From positions 1 to 64,000 of the forward strand of contig CP024913.1 in the NCBI GenBank assembly GCA_002813895.1: a stretch of 64,000 nt of DNA. The letters are read 5' to 3'. Positions within the stretch are counted from its first letter, which is position 1. Each line of letters begins with the position of its first letter. This DNA comes from Cyanobacterium sp. HL-69 (lineage in GTDB: Bacteria > Cyanobacteriota > Cyanobacteriia > Cyanobacteriales > Cyanobacteriaceae). Made by a program: the position numbers and the translations under genes. The notes beneath the pieces were generated by a model. It was not told the origin of the DNA. It worked only from the letters and a program-made list of their open reading frames with translations, and did no database searches. Positions 7,925 through 16,423 of the stretch are shown here, one piece after another.

Positions 7925-8027
7925 CAACTTTGATTTAAATAACCTATCAATTAAGGCTAAAAATTAGTTTATTTGTACTTGTCTTTTGAACACTGCCCCT
8001 CATGACACGAACCCTATGTTTCAGGCC
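7925..8027. repeat. IS/transposon end remnant, copy in gap 7611-8067
   Basis: About 100 bp (TTTGATTTAAATAACCTATC ... TTTATTTGTACT ... ACTGCCCCTCATGACACGAA) shared with 61985-62085. Its last 36 bp also resemble the inverted repeats of the Tn3-family element at 17672 and 21645 (TGCCCC...CACGAACC...AGGCC). No transposase remains beside it. The rest of gap 7611-8067 is AT-rich with no gene. Confidence 0.55.
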
Positions 8028-8067
8028 GTTTCCGCCTAATAGTAGCTACAGCCACCACCAGTAGAGC

Positions 8068-10965
8068 TTAGGCAATATCATCATTGATGACTATATCTTG
8101 GCTTAACTGATTAACTATCTTGATTAATTGAGCATCATTAAGATCTGTAATTGATGTTGGAATAAAATTGACAACTTTAGCAATGTAATTAAACCTTGAC
8201 TCTCTATCAGTTATTTTCAACTCTGTGAATAACTTCCCAAGAGTATAAATTAATGTCTCCCATTCGTTTTTATTCTGTTTAATTGACTGATTATTCGTAA
8301 AAATGTTAGAGCCATGATTTTGGCTATTTTCTATGTTTAAGTCTTTTTGACTAATTTTTTGATTTTTTTGTAAACCACTTTTTATTGGTGTTGACTCATT
8401 GTTTTTACTAAAACCATTGCTATATATAGATTCTTGACTCATTTCTTGACTCATTTCTTGACTCATTTCTTGACTCATTTCTTGACTCATTTCTTGACTC
8501 ATTGGATCAAGATTATAATTTTTAGATAGAGAGTCATTTTGATGATTATTTAGCTCGAATGAGTCAGTGAATGAGTGTATGGATGAGGCTGTTAATGAGG
8601 GTAAAAATGAGTCAGTACAATTGCCCTCTAAGCTATTATTTAAAGGCTTTTCAGGGGTAGGCAATGAGTCAACATTATTTTTTTGTATTCTTATCCCACG
8701 AATATATGTAACTCTATCTCTTTTATACTCAGTCGCTTTTGGGAACAATTCTAAAAGTCTAGGCTTAAATTTATTAGAACTCTTAATAATAGGGTCATCT
8801 TTTTCTCCATCGTCTAACCATACTTTTTTGGGCTTTTTTCCGTTATTATCCCAGTCATAATATCCCTCCTCGTAATACCATTCATCTAATAGATTATATA
8901 CCTCACCAATTTTCATCAAATCACGGTCATCGTTGGTAAACTCTAAATTAATATCTTTAGCAAACCTTCTTAAATGATTGCTTTCTAATTGAATCTTTTC
9001 GGTGTAGTCTGAGGTAGCCTGATAATTTATTCCGTTGCGATAAACATTACCAAAAGCGATAATCATTAAATTAAGCATAGCGGGGGCTACTTCCTTAATC
9101 AGAAAATCCTTATCATGCTTAAATTTTGGATCTGCTTTTAGCTCACCTCTTTGGGGAGTCATGGAATAAACCTTAGTAAAGGGGATAATAGCCAATCTGG
9201 ACTGGATAGCTTTTTGGTCGCCCTTAAGTTTTGGATCTTGATTACTATTGAATAGAAATAAGGCTTTCAACTCAATATCTACCCTATCTTTACCCTTTGC
9301 CTCCACGGAAATTGGATCTCCTGTGATTGCTTGTTTAAGGGATTGGATAGAGTCAATGGGTATCTGTTTATTTTCACTACTCCAATTAATTCTGGGCATG
9401 GAAGCTAATCTATGAAGGGAGAAGCCCCGTCCATTATCACTTTGTTTGAAATCATTAAGGCTACAGCTGGTTATCCCTTTTTTGCCTAGAATCAAACTAA
9501 TTATTTCCCTGAGAGTATCTTTACCGTTGCTACCCTCACCCACTAACATTAAGGCTCTGATGCGGTCATATTTTTGGCGGATTAGCTCGGGGTTAAGGAT
9601 TGTTGATACTGATTCTAAGAATAGGGATTTATAAGGCTCATCTAAGCATTCTAAGAGTTTTAGGGCGGGGGTTAAATCTTTGTGGGGGTCATAGTCCATT
9701 TTACCTTGATAGGTAAAGTAAACATCAGGGCTATAGGGTTTGAGGGTGAAGTATGGTTTATTGTCTTTTACCTCGGAGACTAAGTACCCATTATTTAATG
9801 GTAAACCCTGACAATTGAGCATTGATGGTGAAACATAAAAGTAGTTCTTACACCAGTCAAAAACTTTTTTAATATTGTGAGGACTGGCGAGGGATTTTTT
9901 GCCTTTATCATCTATATAGTTGGCACACCACTTGGTAATATCTCTTTTAATTATGCCGTCTTCTATGGCTTCATAAATACTCCCATTATATTTATGAAAC
10001 ATTATCCCGTTATGTAACCAATGACCGCTAAATAATTCATGCTGGGCTTGTAGTAACCATGGTTGTTTGACAATTTCTATATCTTCATCATCAAATGTTA
10101 CAGGGGATTTACTAGGTTGTTTCTTCTTGGTAAAAAGGTTATCGTATTGCTGGTCATAGGATAATAATTCGGTGGTATAGTTATCCCCTTCATGGGTGAT
10201 AATATATTCGAGTAGTTTCCTCGCATCTTCTTTTTTATCTTCGGGGATTAATTTAGATAACTCAACATAATCATCACCTTTATCGGCTACTTTACCAGCT
10301 ATTTTTTTAATCAATTCACTGGTGGGTAATAAAACCACTTCAAAGAGATTTTTATTAGGATATTCGGAGTAAGCCTTATAAAATTTGATAGCTTTTTTGA
10401 TACCTGCCTCGTCATGGTCGGCAATATAAACTAATCCTTTGATGCCGTTAGCTACTGCTTCATCAAATAAACGATTAAATACGGTAAAGTCTGATTTACT
10501 ATTGCTGTGAGCGCCTATGATGGAGGTGCTGATATAACCATCATTTAGGGCGTAATCACAGGGTTTTTCACCCTCAAGGACTAATATCCATTTACCGTTT
10601 GCCTGTGGGAATAGTTTAAGGTGATACGGTAGCCAGTGATTTTTTTTAGTGCCATATTTTGGCTTAACGGCTTTTTCAAGGCTTCTCAACCCATTAGCAT
10701 TTACATTGGGGAATATAGATCTGGTAACTGATAATTGGTTAGGGTAAGATAATTTGAAATAGTAGAGATTTTTGGGCTTTTCTGGATATTTATGGAACAG
10801 AGCTTTAAATTCATCTTCGGGCATATCCATTAAATATTGCTCTGAATACTTGGCTCTTAATTTTGCTTCTTTTTCATAGTGGCTAATGATGTTGTCAACG
10901 GATGTTGAACAAGTAGCCAAAAAATCCCCATTGTTTGGGCGTACGTCACTATTATTTGTTATCAT
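8068..10965 (-). CDS. Plasmid replication primase-helicase (TOPRIM + D5/SF3 helicase)
   Basis: 965-aa replication protein. The N-terminal TOPRIM region carries EGEKPCD (E131) and YIADHDEAG (181-189), the acidic residues for primer synthesis. The centre is a D5/P4-type superfamily 3 helicase: Walker A GEGSNGKDT (476-484), Walker B INWSSE (about 526-531) and sensor LFLFNSNQDP (569-578). The C-terminal tail contains six tandem MSQE units, about residues 821-844. It is paralogous in the TOPRIM half to the 23342-25876 protein but has a different helicase. The leader contains an attenuator-like hairpin (11061-11093) and the gene diverges from 11444-11818. It is likely the initiator of one of two replicons. 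Confidence 0.85.
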   Translation of the reverse strand: MITNNSDVRPNNGDFLATCSTSVDNIISHYEKEAKLRAKYSEQYLMDMPEDEFKALFHKYPEKPKNLYYFKLSYPNQLSVTRSIFPNVNANGLRSLEKAVKPKYGTKKNHWLPYHLKLFPQANGKWILVLEGEKPCDYALNDGYISTSIIGAHSNSKSDFTVFNRLFDEAVANGIKGLVYIADHDEAGIKKAIKFYKAYSEYPNKNLFEVVLLPTSELIKKIAGKVADKGDDYVELSKLIPEDKKEDARKLLEYIITHEGDNYTTELLSYDQQYDNLFTKKKQPSKSPVTFDDEDIEIVKQPWLLQAQHELFSGHWLHNGIMFHKYNGSIYEAIEDGIIKRDITKWCANYIDDKGKKSLASPHNIKKVFDWCKNYFYVSPSMLNCQGLPLNNGYLVSEVKDNKPYFTLKPYSPDVYFTYQGKMDYDPHKDLTPALKLLECLDEPYKSLFLESVSTILNPELIRQKYDRIRALMLVGEGSNGKDTLREIISLILGKKGITSCSLNDFKQSDNGRGFSLHRLASMPRINWSSENKQIPIDSIQSLKQAITGDPISVEAKGKDRVDIELKALFLFNSNQDPKLKGDQKAIQSRLAIIPFTKVYSMTPQRGELKADPKFKHDKDFLIKEVAPAMLNLMIIAFGNVYRNGINYQATSDYTEKIQLESNHLRRFAKDINLEFTNDDRDLMKIGEVYNLLDEWYYEEGYYDWDNNGKKPKKVWLDDGEKDDPIIKSSNKFKPRLLELFPKATEYKRDRVTYIRGIRIQKNNVDSLPTPEKPLNNSLEGNCTDSFLPSLTASSIHSFTDSFELNNHQNDSLSKNYNLDPMSQEMSQEMSQEMSQEMSQEMSQESIYSNGFSKNNESTPIKSGLQKNQKISQKDLNIENSQNHGSNIFTNNQSIKQNKNEWETLIYTLGKLFTELKITDRESRFNYIAKVVNFIPTSITDLNDAQLIKIVNQLSQDIVINDDIA
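8434..8505 (-). repeat. Six 12-bp tandem repeats (TTGACTCATTTC) inside rep gene 1
   Basis: TTGACTCAT recurs every 12 bp at 8434, 8446, 8458, 8470, 8482 and 8494, encoding MSQE six times on the minus strand. Further TGACTCA/TGAGTCA octamer-like copies occur in both orientations at 8392, about 8559, 8608 and 8665. The density and exact spacing resemble iterons embedded in an initiator gene. Confidence 0.75.
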
Positions 10966-11060
10966 TTATTTAAGTTAATTTTATTTCCGCTCTCTAAGAG
11001 CCTTAGTGTATAAAAGTTTGCTGTATGAGGTGTTGGCGCACCTCTTCAATAATTGTACAC

Positions 11061-11093
11061 AAAAAAGGGTTGGTGATTTTAAGAGAAATCACC
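11061..11093 (-). terminator. Attenuator-like hairpin in the leader of rep gene 1
   Basis: On the minus strand, GGTGATTT/AAATCACC (11093-11072) is followed by AACCCTTTTTT (11071-11061), about 100 nt before the start at 10965. The same hairpin and tail occur upstream of rep gene 2 (25895-25928). This form suggests premature termination or another leader control of replication-protein synthesis. Confidence 0.5.
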
Positions 11094-11219
11094 ATTCTCT
11101 ATTTTTGGATACTAGAGAGTTAAAACCTCTCTTTTTATTATTCAAATTAATATTCTTGCCTCCAAAATTAGACTATTAGGATAATATAACTTGCAATATT
11201 CTATCATTTTATCTATCGC

Positions 11220-11408
11220 TTGTAACAAAGATTACTTTGTACAATATCATACCTTAAGCTATCATGTTAATAAATAATAAACTATTTAATTTTATATTAA
11301 TTTAATCCTTTAAGTTTCTTTACAAAAAGAGCATTTTTAATTAATTATGTATAATTCACTTGTAACAGGCTACTGTAACGTTTGCAACAGGTGATATAAT
11401 TGTTACAT
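11220..11408. promoter_or_regulatory. TTGTWACA boxes between rep gene 1 and 11444
   Basis: TTGTAACAA at 11220-11228, TTGTAACAG at 11360-11368, the related CTGTAACGTTTGCAACAG at 11373-11390, and TTGTTACAT at 11400-11408. The same palindromic nonamer (TTGTWACAA) occurs five times around the small gene at 26284. This is probably an operator for the small divergent protein. The rest of gap 10966-11443 is AT-rich and without a gene. Confidence 0.5.
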
Positions 11409-11443
11409 TATTTATTAGTAAGAAAAAATAACTATATGGTGCT

Positions 11444-11818
11444 ATGAATCGTCAATATAATCCCAAATCATTAGAAAATATCAAGCCCCACCAGTTCAAG
11501 CCGAAATGGAAATCAGGGAAAACTAAGTTGATGAGATTACCGATCGCCCTTGAGGAAGATATATTGACTTATACGAGGGTAATTGATAGTGGTGTTGATA
11601 TTGATAACAGTCCTAAATCAGATGTAACAACTAATGGACTAGAAGAACTAATTAAGATTACAGAAGAATTGGCAAAGATGATAAAAACGATTAATATTGA
11701 TAATGATACTGACGAAAAAAGTGATATGGTTGGTAGTGCATCAAGAGTAATCGAATGCTTGAAAGCTGCATTAGAAAGTCGATCCAATGCAAGAGGTGAT
11801 TCTAGTAGTAGTGATTAG
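11444..11818 (+). CDS. Small KPKWK protein, divergent partner of rep gene 1
   Basis: 124-aa protein. The N-terminus NPKSLENIKPHQFKPKWKSG followed by TKLMRLPIALEEDIL is clearly related to the 26284-26589 protein (NPNSLANLKPGFKPKWKDTN, TKLIRIPVALEKQVL). The strand TKLMRLPIALE looks like the DNA-reading strand of a ribbon-helix-helix protein. The rest is a low-complexity acidic/Ser region and helices, ending in SSSSD. Divergence from a replication gene and nearby TTGTWACA boxes suggest a repressor or copy-number regulator; this is inference. Confidence 0.65.
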   Translation: MNRQYNPKSLENIKPHQFKPKWKSGKTKLMRLPIALEEDILTYTRVIDSGVDIDNSPKSDVTTNGLEELIKITEELAKMIKTINIDNDTDEKSDMVGSASRVIECLKAALESRSNARGDSSSSD

Positions 11819-12201
11819 GAAATAAAATTTAACCCAATGTTGTTGAGAATTTCCTATTTCTAATGATGGATAGACAAAAAACCAATAGGTAACCTGAGTT
11901 CGGGATAAGCTGAAAGTACTATTTTTTCGTCACCTAAAAACCCTATAGTTTCATGGAAATAACGATAAAATTGCTTTAAGCCGAACTGACGTTAGGTAAA
12001 GTGGCGTAGTTCAGTGGGATAACTTTATCTAAAGAGGGGGCAGTGTAGCTACAACGATGGGAGGAATCTGTTATTCTATCAGTCAAGAAAAACAGTCAAG
12101 AAAAATGTCCATTGTACAAAGATAGTAAATATTAGCCCATATCAGATAGCTAGTAAACCCTCTTAAATCCTGATAAGATTATCATTTGACCAATCAAATT
12201 T
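11819..12201. other. Gene-free 383 bp before the hsdM remnant
   Basis: No gene, repeat or clear hairpin was recognised. The last ~30 bp presumably hold the translation start region of the broken hsdM gene. Confidence 0.4.
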
Positions 12202-12933
12202 ATGCCCAAAAAGAAACAGACAGCCAATAATAGCGATACCTTTGAACAGAAGTTATGGAAGACAGCTGATAAACTCCGTAAGAATATTGACGCAGCGGAA
12301 TATAAGCACATTGTCCTTGGTTTAATCTTCCTAAAATATATCTCAGATGCCTTTGAAGAACTACACCAGAAGCTGTTATTAGGGGAAGGAGTTTATGAAG
12401 GGGCAGACCCTGAAGATAAAGATGAATATGTAGCAGAGAATATCTTTTTCGTACCTCCACAGGCGAGATGGTCATATATCCAAGGACAAGCTAAACAACC
12501 TACCATCGGTAAGATTGTAGATGATGCCATGGAGTTGATTGAGAGGGAGAATAGTAAAAGATTAAAAGGTATTTTACCCAAGGTATATGGTCAACAAAAA
12601 CTAGACCAAGCATCACTGGGAGGATTAATTGATTTAATTGGTTCTGTCACTTTAGGGGATGCCGAAGCACAGGCTCAGGATGTTTTGGGTAGGGTATATG
12701 AATATTTCCTTGGGCAGTTTGCTTTAGCTGAAGGGAAGAAGGGAGGGCAGTTTTACACCCCAGAAAGTATCGTACGATTATTAGTCGAGATGTTAGAGCC
12801 TTATAGTGGGCGTGTGTTTGACCCCTGTTGCGGTTCGGGGGGAATGTTTGTTCAGAGTGAGAAGTTTATTCAAGCCCACCAAGGACGTTTAGATGATATT
12901 TCAATTTATGGGCAGGAGAGTAATGAGACTACT
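12202..12933 (+). pseudogene. hsdM: hsdM 5' fragment (type I DNA methyltransferase), cut by an IS
   Basis: N-terminal half of a type I N6-adenine methyltransferase subunit. The HsdM N-terminal helical domain comes first ([20 protein letters not shown], then [20 protein letters not shown]), then [19 protein letters not shown] and AdoMet motif [13 protein letters not shown] (about residue 204-216). Homology stops at QESNETT, exactly where the IS left inverted repeat begins at 12934; the frame then runs into IS sequence. The reading resumes at 13851 near NTGIPACLWFLSR, so the segment carrying the catalytic NPP(F/Y) motif has been lost. Methylation activity is therefore not expected. Confidence 0.85.
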
Positions 12934-13850
12934 TATAGAACCCATTTGGTATCTAGTAGAATATTGAGATGAAAACATAGAGAAATAGAAGGATGGCATA
13001 TTCTAGCAGTCTAAGTGATGAAGAATGGGAAGTAATCAAACCTCTGTTACCAAAAAAGAAACGAACTTGTCCACCAAAGTGGTCTAAAAGACAAATTTGG
13101 GATGGTATTTTTTATCAACTCAAAAATGGCTGTAATTGGTCTGATTTACCCAAGGATTTACCGCCTTATTCTACAGTTTACTGGCATTATAAAAACTGGA
13201 AAAAAGAGGGTATCTTTGAAATGGTGATGTGTGAGCTTCATAAGCAACTAAGGGAAAAAGTAAAAAAAAATCCACTTGGACTCGATTAATAATCATTGAT
13301 TCTCAAGCAGTACAAAATACTTGTAGTGCAGGAGTAGAGAGTAAAGGATTTTGTAGGTATAAACTCACCAATGGTATTAAAAGACATTTAGCAGTGGATA
13401 GTCTGGGATTTCCTTTTTTCACTTGTTGCACAAAGGCAAGTGTTTCCGATGATCGAGGATTAATCATGATGTTGAGTGAGAACATAGATTATTTTCGTGC
13501 CAAACCCATGAATGTTCATAAAATTACGATCCTCGTGGATTCGGGTTATCATCCTGATTTTATCATGAGGGAATTAGAAAAAGTTTATCCACAAATTGGA
13601 AAGAAAATTCGTATGGAAAAATCAGGCAAAATCTCTTCTGAACAAAAAAATCAGAAGGAAAAAAAGGATTTGTGGTAGTCAAAGCAAGATGGATCATTGA
13701 AAGATCTAATGCTTGGATGGAAAGATGTAAAAATTTGGTCAAAAACTTTGAAAGAACCTTATTCAACTCCACCCAAAAAGTTAACTTATGTTTTATTCGA
13801 TTACTTTTAAAAAGACTCACTGCTTCCTGAGATACCAAATGGGTTCTATA
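12934..13850 (+). mobile_element. IS5-family-like insertion sequence (917 bp)
   Basis: Bounded by perfect 20-bp inverted repeats: TATAGAACCCATTTGGTATC at 12934-12953 and its reverse complement at 13831-13850. It carries a DDE transposase in three frames. It sits between two hsdM pieces that do not join, so an adjacent deletion accompanied or followed insertion; no target duplication is visible. Confidence 0.85.
12993..13830 (+). CDS. IS5-family-like DDE transposase, frameshifted
   Basis: First frame 12993-13289 (98 aa; SLSDEEWEVIKPLLPKKK, then GIFYQLKNGCNWSDLPKDLP) is the usual N-terminal domain. The second frame continues after the A9 run at about 13262 with IIIDSQAVQNT (first Asp) and ILVDSGYHPDF (second Asp) to 13678. 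A third, restored after the A-run near 13660, gives WIIERSNAWMERCKNL (catalytic Glu) to 13830. The first shift in an A-run is typical of programmed frameshifting in this group; the second may be a mutation, so activity is doubtful. Confidence 0.75.
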
Positions 13851-14418
13851 ATACGGGGATTCCTGCTTGTTTATGGTTTCTAAGTCGTGCAAAAAGCAAC
13901 CCTCACCTTAACGCTCTCCCAAAAGGCGAGGAAGTAAGAAGCCGTAGGGGGGAGGTGTTATTTATTGATGCTTCTGAGTTGGGCTATATGGTAAATCGCC
14001 GTAATCGGGCTTTTAATGATGAGGATGTGGCAAAGATAGTTAATACTTACCATTTATGGAAGAAGTTGCCCTCTACTTCACCGCAGGGAGAAATGCCCTC
14101 TCCCCCTGCCCTCTCCCACAGAGCGAGGGGAAAATGCCCTCACCCCCAACCCCTCTCCCACAGAGCGAGGGGAGTTATAAGGATATTAAGGGTTTTTGTA
14201 AATCAGCAACTTTGGCGGACATTGAAAAGCATAATTTTGTTTTGACTCCAGGGCGTTATGTGGGCATACCTGATGAAGTAGATGATGGTATTGCTTTTGA
14301 GGAGAAGATGGAGATTTTAACTAAGGAGTTGGCAATGCAAATGAGAGAGGGTTTGGCTTTGGATGAGGAAATTAAATTACAATTAAAGAAAGTAGGTTTT
14401 GCTTTGGAGGTGGATTAA
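13851..14418 (+). pseudogene. hsdM: hsdM 3' fragment
   Basis: Resumes right after the IS with NTGIPACLWFLSRAK, then VLFIDASELGYMVNRRNRAF and DEDVAKIVNTYHLW, the standard C-terminal third of HsdM. A pair of GC-rich repeats (14094-14168) interrupts it and shifts the frame. It then continues FCKSATLADIEKHNFVLTPG and RYVGIPDEVDDGIAFEEKM to a TAA at 14416-14418. Together with 12202-12933 it represents one broken gene lacking the catalytic middle. Confidence 0.8.
14094..14168 (+). repeat. Tandem GC-rich repeat inside the hsdM 3' fragment
   Basis: Two copies of a ~40-bp unit (CCC TCTCCC ACAGAGCGAGGGG) with dyad symmetry CCCTCTCCC.../...GCGAGGGG. This type of repeat is widespread in cyanobacterial genomes and encodes PLPQSEG-like peptides when translated. 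Here it disrupts the hsdM frame. Confidence 0.7.
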
Positions 14419-14621
14419 TGAGTATAACTGAATTAAAACAGAGTATTTGGCAACGTTTGGAAAAGATGGAGGAGGAAAAACTAACCGCCGTTGTTAATTT
14501 TCTCGATAGTTTAGATACTTCTTCATCTGATGAGGTTTTTTTTAGTATGGCTGGTTTATGGGAAAATAGAGATATTACTATCGATTCTATTCGTAAAGAG
14601 GCTTGGAAAAAAGAAATTTAA
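14418..14621 (+). CDS. Probable VapB-type antitoxin
   Basis: 67-aa protein (ITELKQSIWQRLEKMEEEKL, then AVVNFLDSL) ending WENRDITIDSIRKEAWKKEI. It is preceded by GGAGGTGG and coupled to the PIN toxin by a TAATG overlap. The short helical N-terminus and charged C-terminal tail suit a small antitoxin. Identity is mainly from its partner. Confidence 0.7.
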   Translation: MSITELKQSIWQRLEKMEEEKLTAVVNFLDSLDTSSSDEVFFSMAGLWENRDITIDSIRKEAWKKEI

Positions 14622-15004
14622 TGATTTTAATTGATACTAACATAATCATAGAATTTTATAAAAACAACGCTCTTGTAATAGAAGAATTGCGTACTATTGG
14701 TATCAATAATTTAGCTATTAGTGTTATCACTCAAGCCGAATTATACTATGGTGCTTTTAATAAATCCGAGCTATTGAAAATCAAAAAACATCTTGCTTCA
14801 ATTAATATTTTGCCTGTGAATAGTGATGTTTCTAATCAATTTATCAAATTAATGGAAACCTATTCTTTAAGTCATAAGTTAACAATACCTGATGCTTTAA
14901 TTGCCTCTACTGCTATAGTTAATGAGATTGATTTATATACTCTTAATTATAAAGATTTTTCTTTTATTGCAGGGTTAAATTTATATCAAATGTCTTCAAA
15001 TTAA
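14621..15004 (+). CDS. vapC: PIN-domain toxin (VapC-like)
   Basis: 127-aa PIN ribonuclease. The start at 14621 (MILIDTNIIIEFYK) is chosen because it overlaps the antitoxin stop as TAATG; an upstream TTG adds only six residues. Acidic active-site residues: D5 (LIDTN), E near 41 (TQAELYYGA), D near 92 (IPDALIAS), and NYKDF near the C-terminus. VapC toxins cleave tRNA or rRNA. Confidence 0.85.
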   Translation: MILIDTNIIIEFYKNNALVIEELRTIGINNLAISVITQAELYYGAFNKSELLKIKKHLASINILPVNSDVSNQFIKLMETYSLSHKLTIPDALIASTAIVNEIDLYTLNYKDFSFIAGLNLYQMSSN

Positions 15005-15039
15005 TGATTAAAAAATAGTTTCTTTCTGGAGGTGGACTA

Positions 15040-15363
15040 ATGACTATAACAGAAATGATTGAATTTTTTGACCAATTATCAGCACAAGAACAGGATAATT
15101 TATTAGAAATTCTAAGTCAACGTCGCTCTCAATTAACAGAGGGGGAAAATTTAGCTAATGACAGTCAATTAAAAGAAAGCATCGCCTCCAGCACTGTTAA
15201 ACTGGAAGCAGTGGATGATTTAAAAGTCGATTCAGACATGGAAAAACAAGGTTTTTGGTCAGCTTTACAAGATTTTCGCAGTCGGGTTGATTTAGAATCT
15301 CTGGATGATGATACTTTTGATAATTTACGGGATAAATCACCGGGTAGGGATGTTATTTTATGA
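15040..15363 (+). CDS. Probable antitoxin of PIN toxin 15360-15782
   Basis: 107-aa protein with a helical N-terminus (ITEMIEFFDQLSAQEQDNLL, EILSQRRSQL) and an acidic tail (FRSRVDLESLDDDTFDNLRD). It has GGAGGTGG upstream and a 4-bp ATGA overlap with vapC. It is longer than typical VapB and its DNA-binding fold is not obvious; the assignment rests on operon position. Confidence 0.7.
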   Translation: MTITEMIEFFDQLSAQEQDNLLEILSQRRSQLTEGENLANDSQLKESIASSTVKLEAVDDLKVDSDMEKQGFWSALQDFRSRVDLESLDDDTFDNLRDKSPGRDVIL

Positions 15364-15782
15364 GTTTAAAATATTTGTTGGATACTAATATTATCTCCGA
15401 AGCTAAACGTCTTTTACCTAATGAAAATGTCATTAAAAATATTAAGTTATATTCTCAAGAAATAGCCACAGCTTCGGTGGTTATTAGTGAGTTATTGTTT
15501 GGAATTTTACGATTGTCAATCTCTAAAAAACGTGAAGATTTAGAAGATTATCTATATAATGTGATTCTTGTTAATATTCCTATTCTTGGCTATGATTTAA
15601 GGCCGGCTCAATATCATGCTCAAGAAAGGGTAAGGTTATCTAAAATTGGCAAAACTCCTGCTTTTGCTGATGGGCAAATTGCTAGTATTGCTTTCTCTAA
15701 TGATTTGATTTTAGTTACTAATAATGTTAAAGATTTTGCAGATTTTGCAGATTTAGAAATTGATAATTGGTTTGAGGGCTAA
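15360..15782 (+). CDS. vapC: PIN-domain toxin (VapC-like)
   Basis: 140-aa PIN protein: KYLLDTNIISEAKR (D8), VVISELLFGI (E near 45), FADGQIASIAFSNDL (D near 102) and LVTNNVKDF, i.e. the complete PIN acidic set. It is translationally coupled to the antitoxin. The coding sequence is intact although it lies inside the decayed RM island. Confidence 0.88.
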   Translation: MSLKYLLDTNIISEAKRLLPNENVIKNIKLYSQEIATASVVISELLFGILRLSISKKREDLEDYLYNVILVNIPILGYDLRPAQYHAQERVRLSKIGKTPAFADGQIASIAFSNDLILVTNNVKDFADFADLEIDNWFEG

Positions 15783-15787
15783 AATTT

Positions 15788-16080
15788 ATGTCTTTACAAG
15801 AGTTACTACAAGAAAAACGAGAGGAAATTTTGGATTTAGCTGATCAACATGGGGCTTTTAATGTGCGAGTTTTTGGTTCGGTGGTGAGGGGAGAGGATAC
15901 CCCAGATAGTGATATTGATTTTTGATTGATTATGATTTACAACGTATTTCGTCTTGGTTTCCAGCAGGGTTAAAGCTGGATTTGGAGGATTTATTGGGCT
16001 GTGAAGTGGATGTGGTGACGGAGAAAGGTTTGCATTGGTATATTAAAAGTCGTGTCCTTCAGGAGGCGATCCAGTTATGA
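15788..16080 (+). pseudogene. mntA: MNT nucleotidyltransferase antitoxin, frameshifted
   Basis: MSLQELLQEKREEILDLADQ continues to VRVFGSVVRGEDTPDSDIDF, the MNT GSxxRG...DxD active site, then hits TGA at about 15925. Reading on with one extra T restores LIDYDLQRISSWFPAGLKLD to a stop at 16078-16080. So one T is missing from a T-run, compared with the intact relative at 33240-33539 (DIDFLIDYDL). It was probably a MntA antitoxin; now broken unless the base is a sequencing error. Confidence 0.85.
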
Positions 16081-16420
16081 AGGATAATGCTTTATATTTA
16101 ATCCATGTACGGGAATGTTTGGAGAAAATTAATTCTTATTTACCTGATAATAAGAAAAATTTTTTGGAAAGCCCCATGGTACAGGATGCAATTCTCAGAA
16201 ATCTGGAATTATGGGGGAATCAATCAAAAGCTACCGCAGGAATGGAAAGATACTCAACCTCAATTGAATGGGTTAAGATTGGTAATTTTAGAAATGTTTT
16301 GGCTCATGAGTATTTGGGGTTGATTTAGATACTGTTTGGTTAATTATTGAGGATTATCTCCCTGATCTAAAGAAGGCAGTAACTCAAATGTGTGATCAGT
16401 TATTAAAACATGGAGTTTGA
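16077..16420 (+). pseudogene. hepT: HEPN (DUF86) toxin, several frameshifts
   Basis: Begins ALYLIHVRECLEKINSYL and QDAILRNLEL, as in the intact HEPN at 33536. The frame then slips at least twice (LPQEWKDTQPQ in another frame), returns for FRNVLAHEYLG (the R-x4-H-x-Y motif), and slips again before DTVWLIIEDYLPDLKKA. At least three single-base indels separate it from a functional frame. It overlaps the MNT pseudogene by ATGA, so both members of the pair have decayed. Confidence 0.8.
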
Positions 16421-16423
16421 AAT

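Noticed and set aside
8434-8505. Possible CRISPR-like array (regular repeats)
   Set aside because: The repeats are 12 bp, contiguous without spacers and in frame as MSQE units of the primase-helicase; no cas gene is present.
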